Below are positions 32,803 to 42,642 of a stretch of DNA of 64,000 bases, in pieces. Where the stretch lies: positions 90,839,501-90,903,500 of the forward strand of contig NC_088915.1 of assembly GCF_963576675.1 (NCBI RefSeq). The letters run 5' to 3'. Numbering within the stretch: the stretch's first letter is position 1; each line of letters begins with the position of its first letter. The notes below the pieces were generated by a model that made no database searches, had not been told where the DNA came from, and saw only the letters and a program-made list of their open reading frames with translations. The stretch is from Euphorbia lathyris. Taxonomy: Eukaryota > Streptophyta > Magnoliopsida > Malpighiales > Euphorbiaceae. The position numbers and the translations under genes are program-made.

Positions 32803-34270
32803 TATAGATATGCAGAGAATAGAGAGATTTTAGGGACTAATTTAAATTATGTAGAACTTTTAGATATAGATATGCAGGGAATTAGAGATATTTTAGGGAT
32901 TAATTTAAATTATGTATAACTTTTAGATATAGATATGCAGAGAATTAGAGAGATTTTAGAGATTAATTTAAATTATGTAGACCTCTTAGATATAGTACAG
33001 ATAAAACTATCTTTTTACAAATAAATATAATAATATAACAAAAGTTAATATATTAAATTTTATATTATATTTTTTATCAGTAAAAAAGGAGGAAGTGACA
33101 CCTCAGCTCCATCGTTACTGTTTTATATTATATATAGATATGCAGAGAATTAGAGAGATTTTAGGGACTAATTTAAATTATGTAGAACTTTTAGATATAG
33201 ATATGAAGGGAATTAGAGATATTTTAGGGATTAATTTAAATTATGTATAACTTTTAAATATAGATATGCAGAGAATTAGAGAGATTTTAGAGATTAATTT
33301 AAATTATGTAGACCTCTTAGATATAGTACAGATAAAATAATCTTTTTACAAATAAATATAATAATATAACAAAAGTTAATATATTATATTTTATATTATA
33401 TTTTTTTATCAGTAAAAAAAGAGGAAGTGACACCTCAGCTCCATCATTACTGTTTTATATTATATATAGATATGCAGAGAATTAGAGAGATTTTAGGGAC
33501 TAATTTAAATTATGTAGAACTTTTAGATATAGATATGCAGAGAATTAGAGAGATTTTAGGAATTAATTTAAATTATATAGAACTCTTAGATATAGTACGG
33601 ATAAAATAATCTTTTTATAAATAAATATAATAATATAAATAAAATTAATATATTATATTTTATATTATATTTTTTATCAGTAAAAAAGGAGGAAGTGACA
33701 CCTCAGCTCCATCGTTACTGTTTTATATTATATATAGATAGATATGCAGAGAATTAGAGAGATTTTAGGGATTAATTTAAATTATGTATAACTTTTAGAT
33801 ATAGATATGCAGAGAATTAGAGAGATTTTAGAGATTAATTTAAATTATGTAGACCTCTTAGATATAGTACAGATAAAATAATCTTTTTACAAATAAATAT
33901 AATAATATAATTAAAGTTAATATATTATATTTTATATTATATTTTTTATCAGTAAAAAAGGAGGAAGTGACACCTCAGCTCCATAGTTATTGTTTTATAT
34001 TATATATAGATATGCAGAGAATTAGAGAGATTTTAGGGACTAATTTAAATTATGTAGAACTTTTAGATATACATATGCAGAGAATTAGAGATATTTTAGG
34101 GATTAATTTAAATTATGTAGAACTCTTAGATATAGTACGGATAAAATAATCTTTTTATAAATAAATATAATAATATAATTAAAGTTAATATATTATATTT
34201 TATATTATATTTTTTATCAGTAAAAAAGGAGGATGTGACACCTCAGCTCCATCGTTACTGTTTTATATTA

Positions 34271-35055
34271 GTGCCAAACGATTCAACTCTAATCTGTATA
34301 ATGTTTTCACAAGTCACGTATCACTTAAAATAAAATATTATAGGGATAAGGAAGATTCACATATAAAGTATCCTTAACGGTTTACAGTCATGAACAATTT
34401 TACATCTAACATTTAAAATAATACAATTTTACCCTTAATATTGGTAGCAAAAAGCAATTTTATCCGTTGTCAAGTTAAATCAATTTGAGAAATAATTTAT
34501 CAAACTGTCTTCTAGGCCACGAATCTTATAATCTACACTTCACATATGAGTTATTTTTATCACACATTAATAACAGGTGATAAACATGTGATTAGATGTG
34601 GAAAAAATTTAAAAATATATTATCTTTATATGAACTGGACAAAAAAAATTCTAAATATTACACCGAATTTATAAATATCAATCTTCAATTCTATTATTAA
34701 ATCACAAAAAATATGATTTTTTTTAAACAAATTGATATGCAATTTTATAAAATAAAAGACATAATATCTATGTTTTATGATAATGTCAGAAATTGACCGA
34801 AATTCTCAATATTAAAGATAAAATTGCTCTTAACTCTTAATATTAAGAGTAAACGTTATTAGTATTTTTACACATTATCCCGGGTAAATTACACCCATGG
34901 TCACTGAACTTTACCATTTTAACATTGTGGGCACTGAACTTCAATTCTTAACAGTGTGATAATTGAACTTTACATTTTTTTTAACATCGATGGATACTCT
35001 ACACCTCAAAACGACCGTTTACGGTCTCAGGAAAAAAAATGGTTTCATTGTAAAT
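34271..35055. other. MITE-derived DNA, no gene
   Basis: 34385-34690 is the second copy of the repeat at 24440-24720. From about 34893 a MITE starts with GGTAAATTACACCCATGGTCACTGAAC, the same TIR family as at 35590. Confidence 0.5.
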
Positions 35056-35486
35056 ATCGTTCTGAACAACTTTAATTTTTGAATATTTTCAATTTGAGAT
35101 CGTTAACGGTTATTTTGATGAGTTAGTTAAAATTGAGTGGCAACTAATATTAGAAAGTGTAAAGTTTAGTGGTAATGCGGTTAAGAATTGAAGTTCAGTG
35201 ACCACAATATTAAAAGTTAAAGTTGAATGGCTATGGGTGTAATTTACCCATCTTATCCCTTAATTTATTTGTTTCCGTACAGAGGACATGGAAAGGAACA
35301 TGAAAATGAAAATTGAGCAGATCTTCTTCTGGTTGTTTGCACCTTTCTTCTCCCAAAAATAATCATTACTATAAAATATTAAAATGATGTGGGCCCTTAT
35401 ACATATTTCTGAATTTCAGATTTGCTAAAATCGACGTGGGCCCCTTATTACAAATAGTACTTCAAAGGTGGGCCCTTTATTACATA
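35056..35486. repeat. 431-bp duplicated segment, copy 2 (empty Helitron site)
   Basis: About 99% identical to 30444-30874. Here the sequence runs on uninterrupted into ATTTCTGAAAC, where copy 1 meets the Helitron 3' end. It therefore preserves an unoccupied A/T target. Confidence 0.9.
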
Positions 35487-35539
35487 TTTCTGAAACAAAA
35501 TTCAGGTTTACAGTGGTGCGAAATAAGTAGGACTTATTT

Positions 35540-36097
35540 TTAAAGGTAAATTACACCCATGGCCACTGAATTTTATTTTGTAAAGTTAAGCGGGTAAATT
35601 ACACCTATGATCATTGAACTTTACCCATTTAAATATGGTTACTAAAGTTTAATTTCTTAACAGTTTAGCCATTGAATTTTATATTTTTTTTAACACTAAT
35701 AGCCACTCCATGCCTTAGAACGACCATTGATAGCCTGAAAAAAAAAAATTCAAAGAGTTAGTAATATTTTAAGGAACTTTGATTCTTGAAAATTTTTATT
35801 TTTAGGTCATCTAGGTGTTGTTTAGTTAGGAGAGAGATTGAATGTTTAGAGAGATAAAGTTCCAAAAAATGTGATTTTGGAAAATAAAAAATATGGTTTC
35901 ATGGTAAATGTCATTCTGAACAACTTTAATTCTTAAATATTTTTTTATTTTGAAGTCGTTAAAGTCATTTTGAGGACTTGGTTAAAGTTGAGTGACCACC
36001 AATGTTAAAAAGTGTAAAATTTAATGGTTATACCATTGAGAATTAAAGTTCAATGACCATAATATTAAAATAGGTAAACTTCAGTGGTCACGGATTC
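35540..36097. mobile_element. Mutator-like MITE of the GTAAATTACACC family
   Basis: From about 35590 GGGTAAATTACACCTATGATCA, and near 36092 the inverted partner ending TAGGTAAACTTCAGTGGTCACGG, mark the two ends of a ~500-bp element with long TIRs. A second start lies at 35545. No coding sequence. Confidence 0.5.
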
Positions 36098-36228
36098 TCT
36101 AACGGTGATAGAGAAGAATTAACTAGGAAATAATTTTTTTTAATTAGTTGTAACTAACCACTGTTGATGTAGTATGTAACTCTTTATGATGATTGTAACT
36201 TTCTTATTTTTTTTGGCTTAATACATCA
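36098..36228. repeat. 131-bp direct repeat, left copy
   Basis: Identical by eye to 36926-37056, exact 828-bp offset. It flanks the LINE RNase H fragment. Confidence 0.92.
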
Positions 36229-36925
36229 GAGCTCCGCAGAAAAGGAAGAACCCAACCCTAAATTCTGGGAGAACCCAGAAAGCCAGGCGCCCCCTGCATC
36301 TCTAAGCACACCTCCAGCCGCAATCTTACCGTTACTGAGGCAGGAACCATCAGTATTCAGCTTCACAAACCCCTCTCTTGGCCTGCTCCATCCCACGAGA
36401 TGGACATCACAACACTGAGAGGCTCTGGCAAGGGACTCTCCTTTGAAACTATCGATAATAGAGAAAAGTTTTTTCGAGAAGAAATCAGCTAAGTTTGTCA
36501 TAAAAACAGTTTTATCTCAAAAAATCTCCTCGTTTCTCCATTTCCAAACTTGGTGACAGATAATAGCAAAGAAAATGTCACCATGCTCCATGTATGGAAG
36601 CAACTTTCCTCTAACACCATCAGAGAACCAGTCGACCTCAGAATGTGCCATGAAGGAAGAGAAAATATGGTGTGGGAGAATTTTCCTCCAAACCTCTTTA
36701 CTATTAGAGCAATCTCTAAGAGCATGGCACAAAGTCTCAACATGGCCTCTGCATCTACTGCAAGCTCCAGAATCAGCCAAGTGCCTTCTGTGCCTATCCG
36801 AATTAGTAAGAAGCATGTCCTTAACGCCCAGCCACAGGAAACTCCTAATACGGAAAGGAACTTTAAGGGTCCAAATCGACTTCCACACATCCGAGGGAGG
36901 ATCAGATCTAAAGAGAGAGAAAGCT
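36229..36925 (-). pseudogene. Captured LINE fragment: zf-RVT plus partial RNase H
   Basis: Read on the minus strand, it encodes first a zinc-binding reverse-transcriptase domain (FRIRSFLWLGVKDMLLTN, CSRC...ETLCHALRDC, VWRKI) and then the start of an L1-type RNase H (GFVKLNTDGSCLSNGKIAAGGVLRD), stopping abruptly at SFSAEL. A single in-frame TGA lies at 36517-36519; otherwise 36888 to 36229 is open in one frame. There is no poly(A) tail and neither end is a LINE terminus, so this is not a normal retrotransposition product. The plus-strand frames over it are shadows. It sits exactly between the two 131-bp repeats. The catalytic RNase H core is incomplete. Confidence 0.75.
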
Positions 36926-37056
36926 TCTAACGGTGATAGAGAAGAATTAACTAGGAAATAATTTTTTTTAATTAGTTGTAACTAACCACTGTTGATGTAG
37001 TATGTAACTCTTTATGATGATTGTAACTTTCTTATTTTTTTTGGCTTAATACATCA
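36926..37056. repeat. 131-bp direct repeat, right copy
   Basis: Second copy of 36098-36228. Its right end (GGCTTAATACATCA) is also the start of the next MITE, so the duplicated block spans a pre-existing MITE edge. Confidence 0.92.
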
Positions 37057-37563
37057 TTTGTCCCCTGAATTTATCCAAAATAGTTGATTGACCCCTGAAC
37101 TTTCAAAGTGTCTCCATAGCCCCCTCGAACTTGTATAAAAAGTTTAGTTAGGCCCTTAAACTTGCATAAAATGTAATCAATTAATCACTCAGTTGTAAAA
37201 AAAAAGTAAGTTAAATGCGGAAGATATGTTGCACGCATCTTAAAAAAGTAAAACGACCAAGATTGGGGTATGCTATTATAATATTAAAGAAGAATTTTTT
37301 TTTATAATTGAATAAGTAATAAATTCTTTTTTAACGTGTTTTAATTTATTTTGTGAAGTATGTAATAACATTCTAAGGCGTGTGTAATATATCTTCCGCA
37401 TTTGACGTGCTTTTTGAATGATTAATTGATTATATTTTACGCAAGTTTAGGAGGCTAATTGAATATTTTATGCAAGTTCAGGGGGCTATGGAGACACTTT
37501 GAAAGTTCAGGGGGTCAATCAACCATTTTGGACAAGTTCAGGGACAAATGATATATTGAGCTT
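37042..37563. mobile_element. MITE with ~110-bp terminal inverted repeats
   Basis: The left end GGCTTAATACATCATTTGTCCCC is matched in inverted form at 37540-37563. Homology continues inward through the CCTGAACTTTCAAAGTGTCTCC stretch. The inner third is AT-rich and non-coding. Long TIRs suggest a Mutator-type MITE. Target duplication is unclear because both flanks are T-rich. Confidence 0.7.
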
Positions 37564-37997
37564 TTTTTAATAATTAAAAAACAAAAATAATACAAATGGG
37601 CCCACGAAAATTTAAATTAAAGGGAAAATTACACAGAAATTCATATTTTAAAAACTATTTACAATTATGAAAATCGTTTTCATGTATTTTATCATTATAT
37701 GATTTTAAATTTTAAAATATCAGAAAATCATAATTTTATTTCTATTTTTGTCAAATTTTCAGTTATTCAGTTGCAGGAAATAAAAACAGTTTTAAAAAAA
37801 CCACCAAATATGACATTTAAATAAATTTGTTTAAGAGTCTGACACAGTTATAAATAATTTCTTAATTATGATCATTGTGTAATTTACCCTAAATTAAATC
37901 ACAACATAGTATACCACTATTATTAACATTAAATTGTTATGACAAATATCTTCTCAAATAATAAAATTAAGTTAGAAACCATTAGAGATATTTTTGC

Positions 37998-38158
37998 CTT
38001 CTATTGGTTACTTTATTTATTTATTTTTTTTTGATAAAGTAAAACTTACTTTGTTTTTTCACTATTGGACGATGGTGGATTTTAATAAAATAAGTTCATC
38101 CCATAATAGTAAAAATAAAGTAAGGTTTATTTTGTCAAAAACAAAGTAAACCTAACTT
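37998..38158. mobile_element. Short Mutator-type MITE, copy 2
   Basis: Begins TTGCCTTCTATTGGTTACTTT and ends ACAAAGTAAACCTAAC, a diverged relative of 25084-25229 with a similar internal CACTATTGGACGATGG stretch. Flanking duplication is not clear. Confidence 0.6.
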
Positions 38159-38216
38159 AACCGAGATACGTATTACCAATAATGGTGGTTGTTGCTACAA
38201 ATGTTTAGATTGTATG

Positions 38217-38425
38217 TTTAGAGGGTAAATTTCAGCTATGGTGTACAACTTTTACCATATTTCACACTTTGGTGTACAACCTTTAATTTGTCTCACTAAT
38301 ATGTACGAACTTAGGGGTGACCTCCCACTATGGTGTACAGCCGGTGAAAATGACCGGTCAACCCGAAAGTCAACACGCCACATCAGCTGTTTGACCGGTC
38401 AAGAGTCAACCTTTGACCACTTTAA
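38217..38425. repeat. GTGTACAAC-type MITE end, copy 1
   Basis: Shares the GTGTACAACCTTTA, CACTTTGGTGTACAACC and GACCGGTCAAC words, in order, with 41757-41960. Downstream (38430-38625) is a CT-rich tract holding three near copies of CTTTCTTCCCTCTTTTCCAT. The predicted frames here are composition effects. Confidence 0.55.
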
Positions 38426-38733
38426 GATAAAATTACATATATAACCTTTCTTCCTCTTTTCCATCTCCATTGCTCTCTCTACCTCCCCTTTCTTCCCTCT
38501 TTTCCATTTCCAGTTGCAGTGCTCTCTCTCTAACTCCCTTTCTTCCCTCTTTTCCATTTCAATTTCCATTGCCCTCTCTAACTCCCTTTCTTCCCTCTTT
38601 TCCATTTTCATTGCTCTCTCTAATCCAATCGATCAGGTAACAACGCTACTTTTTTTATTGGCAATATTGGACGACGACTTTAGCGGCCAAACTCAAGTGC
38701 AGATCCATCAAATGCGTGCTTTTTCTTCTGGTT

Positions 38734-38889
38734 AAGGGGAGGTTAAAAGAGGAAGCGGCAAGGAAATATTTTCAGCAATTGATTTCCGCAGTTGGGTTTT
38801 GGCACGCTAGGGGAGTGTTTCATCGAGATATGAAGTCGGAAAATCTCCTCCTCGATGAGAATGGTGATTTGAAGGTCTCAGATTTGAAG
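38734..38889 (+). pseudogene. CIPK-like Ser/Thr kinase fragment
   Basis: About 52 codons match the catalytic-loop region of plant CBL-interacting (SnRK3) protein kinases: [15 protein letters not shown], then HARGV, then [21 protein letters not shown]. The normal HRDLKPEN is altered to HRDMKSEN and the DFG metal-binding motif after KVSD reads DLK, so this copy could not be an active kinase. The N-lobe, activation loop and NAF domain are absent. A GTAAAG follows DLK, which could be a donor site. It is a captured or decayed gene fragment in MITE-rich DNA, not a gene. A short further open stretch from 38905 to 39030 is unrecognised. Confidence 0.75.
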
Positions 38890-39299
38890 GTAAAGCATCG
38901 GTGGTAGAAAATCCACAGTGCACACTATTGAATGTTGATGTGGTAGCTATTGAATTAACAGAAAAGGCATGGTTTGATATTATTTATAGAAGCAGTCAAA
39001 CTCATCCATCAAAACAAAGAGAAATAACAAATATCTGTCTGATTATTCCCGTGGGTTGATTTTATTTGTTTTGATGGCCGGTTACCTACTGTTTCATGAC
39101 CAAAATGTTATGCTTATGTACAAGAAATCTACAGGGGTGAAAAGTTAGAGAGAGAAAAAAATTAGAGAGAGAAATGAGTTAGAAAGGGAGAAGAGTTAGA
39201 GAGAGAAAGGAGCCATGGGAAAGAGAGAGTTGAAGGAAGGAGAGTGTATTTTTATTTTTTTATTATTTTTTGGGGATAAAGGGTATTTTGGTCATTGTA

Positions 39300-39560
39300 T
39301 AAGGAGGGTGTTTAATTGTGGCATGCTTTCTTTCCTCTATAAATATGGTGGCATGCTTTCTTTCCTCTCTGCATTCATTCCTTCCCTTTTTCTTTTGTTT
39401 ATTTCTAAAGATAGAGAAAGTGTGTCTGTGGGTTAGAGAGAGAGCTTCTCTTGTTTCGTTTGGGGTTTTTTCAGAGGCAAAGATCACAGAGATATATTAA
39501 GGTAGTGAAGCTTATTAAATTCTTTTTCTTGCTTTATCTTTCAATTTACATTACAAACTT
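39300..39560 (+). promoter_or_regulatory. Promoter- and leader-like segment
   Basis: A CTATAAATA TATA-like motif lies at 39339-39347. The 18-bp GGCATGCTTTCTTTCCTC stretch occurs just before and just after it (about 39320 and 39351), followed by a CT/GA-rich leader-like stretch to 39500. No clear coding exon follows within 1 kb, so what it drives, if anything, is unknown. Confidence 0.35.
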
Positions 39561-40997
39561 AAATGTTTAAGAAACTCATTTTCTTGGCTCAGATCTGATA
39601 TTGAAGTTTTGTTTATCAAAAACTTGATCATGTTTATTTTGTTTGATCAAAAGATCCGGTCTTTACCAAATAAAAATTAAAGTATTTAAAATTCTTAAAG
39701 GTTTCAGCTTTACTTTTTTACCTAATTTCTGAAAGTACATGAAAATGGCTTGATTTTGTTTGTAATCACGCGGTTCTTGACCTTTTAGAGATCCGGGTGA
39801 CAGTGGCGGAGCCAGAATTGGAGATTTGGAGGGCTAAATTTAATTACGTAGTTTCCGGTAATTTTTTAAACTCCAGCCCGTTAGAGGTGGGCAATTTTTT
39901 TTTTAGCCTCCAGCATAATAAAAATGTTTCATTTTGTCCGAAATGAAAAGCGTAAACATATTTAATTTTCTATATGTTCAATGTTGATTTTCTAAACTAA
40001 GACACCTAAAGTTTTGTCGTTTTGGTGTGTCGAATGCTAAAAAATTAATGGTTTTAAACCTAAAAATAGTAGAAATATTTAATATTTTATAAATCCAATA
40101 TTAATTTCTTAATAATTATATTTGGAAAATAAAAAAATTTAAAAGAGTCGTAGGGAAAAAATCAATTAGGATAAATAAAAGCGAACAAAAACGGGGTTCA
40201 AAAAGTTTTGTTTTGTTTATCATTTTCTTGGCTCAGATCTGATATTTTAGTTTTGTTTATCAAAAACTTGATCATATTTATTTTGTTTGATCAAAAGATT
40301 CGGTCTTTACCAAATAAAAATTAAAGTTTTTAAAATTCTTAAAGGTTTCAGCTTTAGTCTTTTACCTAATTTCTGAAAGTACATGAAAATGGCTTGATTT
40401 TGCTTGTAATCAGGGCGGTTCTTGATCTTTCAGAGATCCGGAGCCAGATGATAAAGTTGAGCCTATCGTATATATTTTTTTGGTCTCTTATCATTATGGC
40501 CTTGGACCGATGTCATGGAAAAGAAAGTTAAAAATTAACTTTTATATAGGATTTAAACGAGGTTAAATGTTTAGTTTGGAGGTTAGAGGAGTTAAATATT
40601 TAACCCTATTAACCTCCATTTACTCTTAAAAAATAACTCACAAACAAAGCTAACATAATACTTAACCTTCTATTAAACTCCTCCCAATCAAGTTCTAAAT
40701 GTTTAAGAACCTCATTTTCTTGGCTCAGATCTGATATTTTAGTTTTGTTTATCAAAAACTTGATCATGTTTATTTTGTTTGATCAAAAGATTTGGTCTTT
40801 ACCAAATAAAAATTTAAGTATTCAAAATTCTTAAAGGTTTCAGCTTTACTCTTTTACCTAAATTCTGAAAGTACATGAATATGGCTTGATTTTACTTGTA
40901 ATCAGGACCGTTATCCGGGATGAGAGGATAAAGTTGAGCCTCTCGAATATATATTTTTTTGGGGGTCTTTTATCATGATGGCCTGGGCGGACGTCAC
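39561..40997 (+). repeat. Triplicated leader/intron-like block
   Basis: A ~225-bp sequence beginning TCATTTTCTTGGCTCAGATC and including AACTTGATCATGTTTATTTTG and GGTTTCAGCTTTA is present three times in direct orientation (39561-39796, 40220-40442, 40697-40919). Copies two and three share a further ~75 bp (the GATAAAGTTGAGCCT stretch). The spacer after copy one begins with the CAGTGGCGGAGCCAG TIR-like motif (39805). The T-rich, non-coding make-up resembles a 5'UTR intron. Confidence 0.75.
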
Positions 40998-41041
40998 TCA
41001 ATTCATAACCCAGGCCGTCCCTACTCTTGTAATATTATTAT

Positions 41042-41264
41042 TTTTTTGCTGTGAGCAGTGACAAAATGGCTTTAAAAATGCTAAAGGTTGAGTTTTTAAC
41101 CAAAATAAGTGAAAGGTTTCAAATTTGGGACTTCTCAACTTTCTTTGCTTATTTGGACAGGAGCTTTTGTTTTGCTGGAATCGAAGATCTGAAAGAAACA
41201 ATGTACGAGGATGTTACTTGTCATTTTGATGCAAGAATATGGAATTGGGAATCTTGGAAATTTG
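41042..41264 (+). CDS. Exon-like open frame of unknown identity
   Basis: A splice-acceptor-like TTTTTTGCTGTGAGCAG ends at 41056 and a donor-like GTAAGTAA follows at 41265. Between them a frame encodes ISERFQIWDFSTFFAYLDRS, then IEDLKETMYEDVTCHF and a Trp-rich end. The composition is protein-like and the ends fit an internal or first exon. I do not recognise the family. A distant NTF2-like resemblance crossed my mind but is not supportable. Neighbouring exons were not found, so it may be a gene fragment brought in by transposons. Confidence 0.4.
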
Positions 41265-42428
41265 TAAGTAATCTTCATATTTCTTATTAACATGAGTTGT
41301 CTAACTATAGTGTAGTTTTCTGTATGAGTTTGAGCCTAGGTTGAGACACCGTGTGACTCCTACCTTGGCTATTCTTCCCGACTAACATGTAGGTAACACG
41401 GGATGTGGTTGAGATGACACCGTTATGTGTGTTAAAAAAAAAAGATAAACTTAATTTTGATAAAAAAATAAAATAAAACAAAGACATGGTGAAAAGAAGA
41501 ATTAATTGGGTAGTTCAAAGTCAAAGTATGGGTCAATCAAATTATTGATGTAAGTTCAAAGTCTTTGTATAGGTGAATGACATTATTGATGTAAGCGATC
41601 AAAGTCTTTGTATAGGTTTTATATGAATTTTCAGTTTGAGTCATTCTATTCTAGTAGTGTGAGTCCATCTTCATTCTTGACTTGGTTGATTCAAAGAGAT
41701 GTTCACATCAGGTTAGTTAAAGTTTAGAGAACATAATATTAGAAAATGTAGAGTTTAATGGGGTAAATTACATACGTGGTGTACAACCTTTACTCCCAAA
41801 TCACACTTTGGTGTACAACCAAAATTTTGTCACACTAAACCGTACGAACTTTAGATAACCTCCCATTAAAGTGTACAACCGATTTTTATGACCGGTCAAC
41901 GCTGGTCAACTATGCCATATCAGTATTTTTAATTTTAGAATTAAAAAAAGTGGGACCCACTTTTTATGAAATGACTAAAATACCCTCATCTTCTTCCTTC
42001 AACCCCTCTCTCATTTCTCTGTCTCTCTTAAGTCTTCTCTCACTCCTCCCTCCTGGCTAAGTTTCGACTTGGCTTACTCATCTCTCCGGTCGTTGATTTC
42101 TGCGGTTCATGCCGTCGTCTTACTTATCCAAATTTGAGTCAATTGGGAAAATTATTCATCCAAATTTTACCTTTAATGTTGACAAATTGGGTCGATTTTA
42201 CCCCTAAATATTAGTTTTAGGGATGTTCTTACGCCAATAGGCAAAACATCTCTAGTTTAAGAGTGTAAATCATTAAGCTTTTTTTTTTTTTGCATTCCTA
42301 TTTCTATTGTTATTAGAGAAGGTAATATCAGGACATAATTGATCTTTATTGCTTGTTACTATTATTTTTTTTATTGTTTTGAGTATATGCAAACACAATA
42401 AAGAAAATATCTATTTAGCACCCATAAA
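41265..42428. other. Repeat-derived spacer
   Basis: Holds a possible SINE-like stretch ending in an A-run (about 41300-41450), the second GTGTACAAC-type MITE end (41757-41960), and a CT-rich segment (41990-42130). No gene is supported. Confidence 0.4.
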
Positions 42429-42634
42429 TATGAAAACAGATGATAGAAGGAAGAATCAATTTCTTGTATTTAACACCTTTATCAGCACAGGTTTATATAT
42501 TGCCTTTAACATGACTAAAGTATGTTGACAGCAAAGCAAAATAATCCCGCCAAAACTAACAAATTCCTAACTACTTGTTAACAATAACAAAACTAATGTT
42601 TACTGCTTTAACAATTCATCTTGTAACTCCAACA
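42429..42634 (-). repeat. 3' LTR of the 5-kb copia
   Basis: 206 bp. In element sense it starts TGTTGGAGTTACAAGATG and ends TCATCTGTTTTCATA. One mismatch (A/C) to its partner. Confidence 0.9.
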
Positions 42635-42642
42635 GCCCCTCC

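Larger units (their letters stand above)
30875..34270 (-). mobile_element. Helitron array, minus orientation, with intact 3' end
   Basis: On the minus strand the element ends in CTAG (30875-30878) followed by T. Seven bases upstream is a hairpin with stem CCGTGC/GCACGG and 3-nt loop (30887-30901), the classic Helitron 3' end. The 5'-end motif (here CTCCATCGTTACTG on the plus strand) recurs about 13 times, at roughly 80-440 bp, commonly near 266-274 bp, as at 33437, 33703, 33977 and 34243. The last copy at 34270 stops at TAATATAAAACAG and lacks the terminal TC. No Rep-helicase is encoded. The repeated 60-residue frames at 30973, 31281, 33427 and 33967 come from the repeat unit and are unlikely to be genes. 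Confidence 0.8.

Noticed and set aside
30973..34149. Repeated 60-residue frame (ILYIDMQRIREILG type), several near-identical copies
   Set aside because: It is part of the Helitron tandem unit, is AT-rich with a repetitive sequence, is broken in many units, and has no recognisable domain or start context.
24984..34270. Possible CRISPR-like or centromeric satellite array
   Set aside because: Units are variable in length, the genome is eukaryotic, and one array ends in a Helitron hairpin with CTAG, so a Helitron-derived array explains it.
36550..36961. Plus-strand frames of 126 and 128 residues
   Set aside because: Antisense to the LINE zf-RVT/RNase H fragment, whose minus-strand reading gives recognisable motifs.
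38399..38735. Glu/Arg-rich minus frame and Ser-rich plus frame
   Set aside because: Both come from a CT-rich tandem tract.
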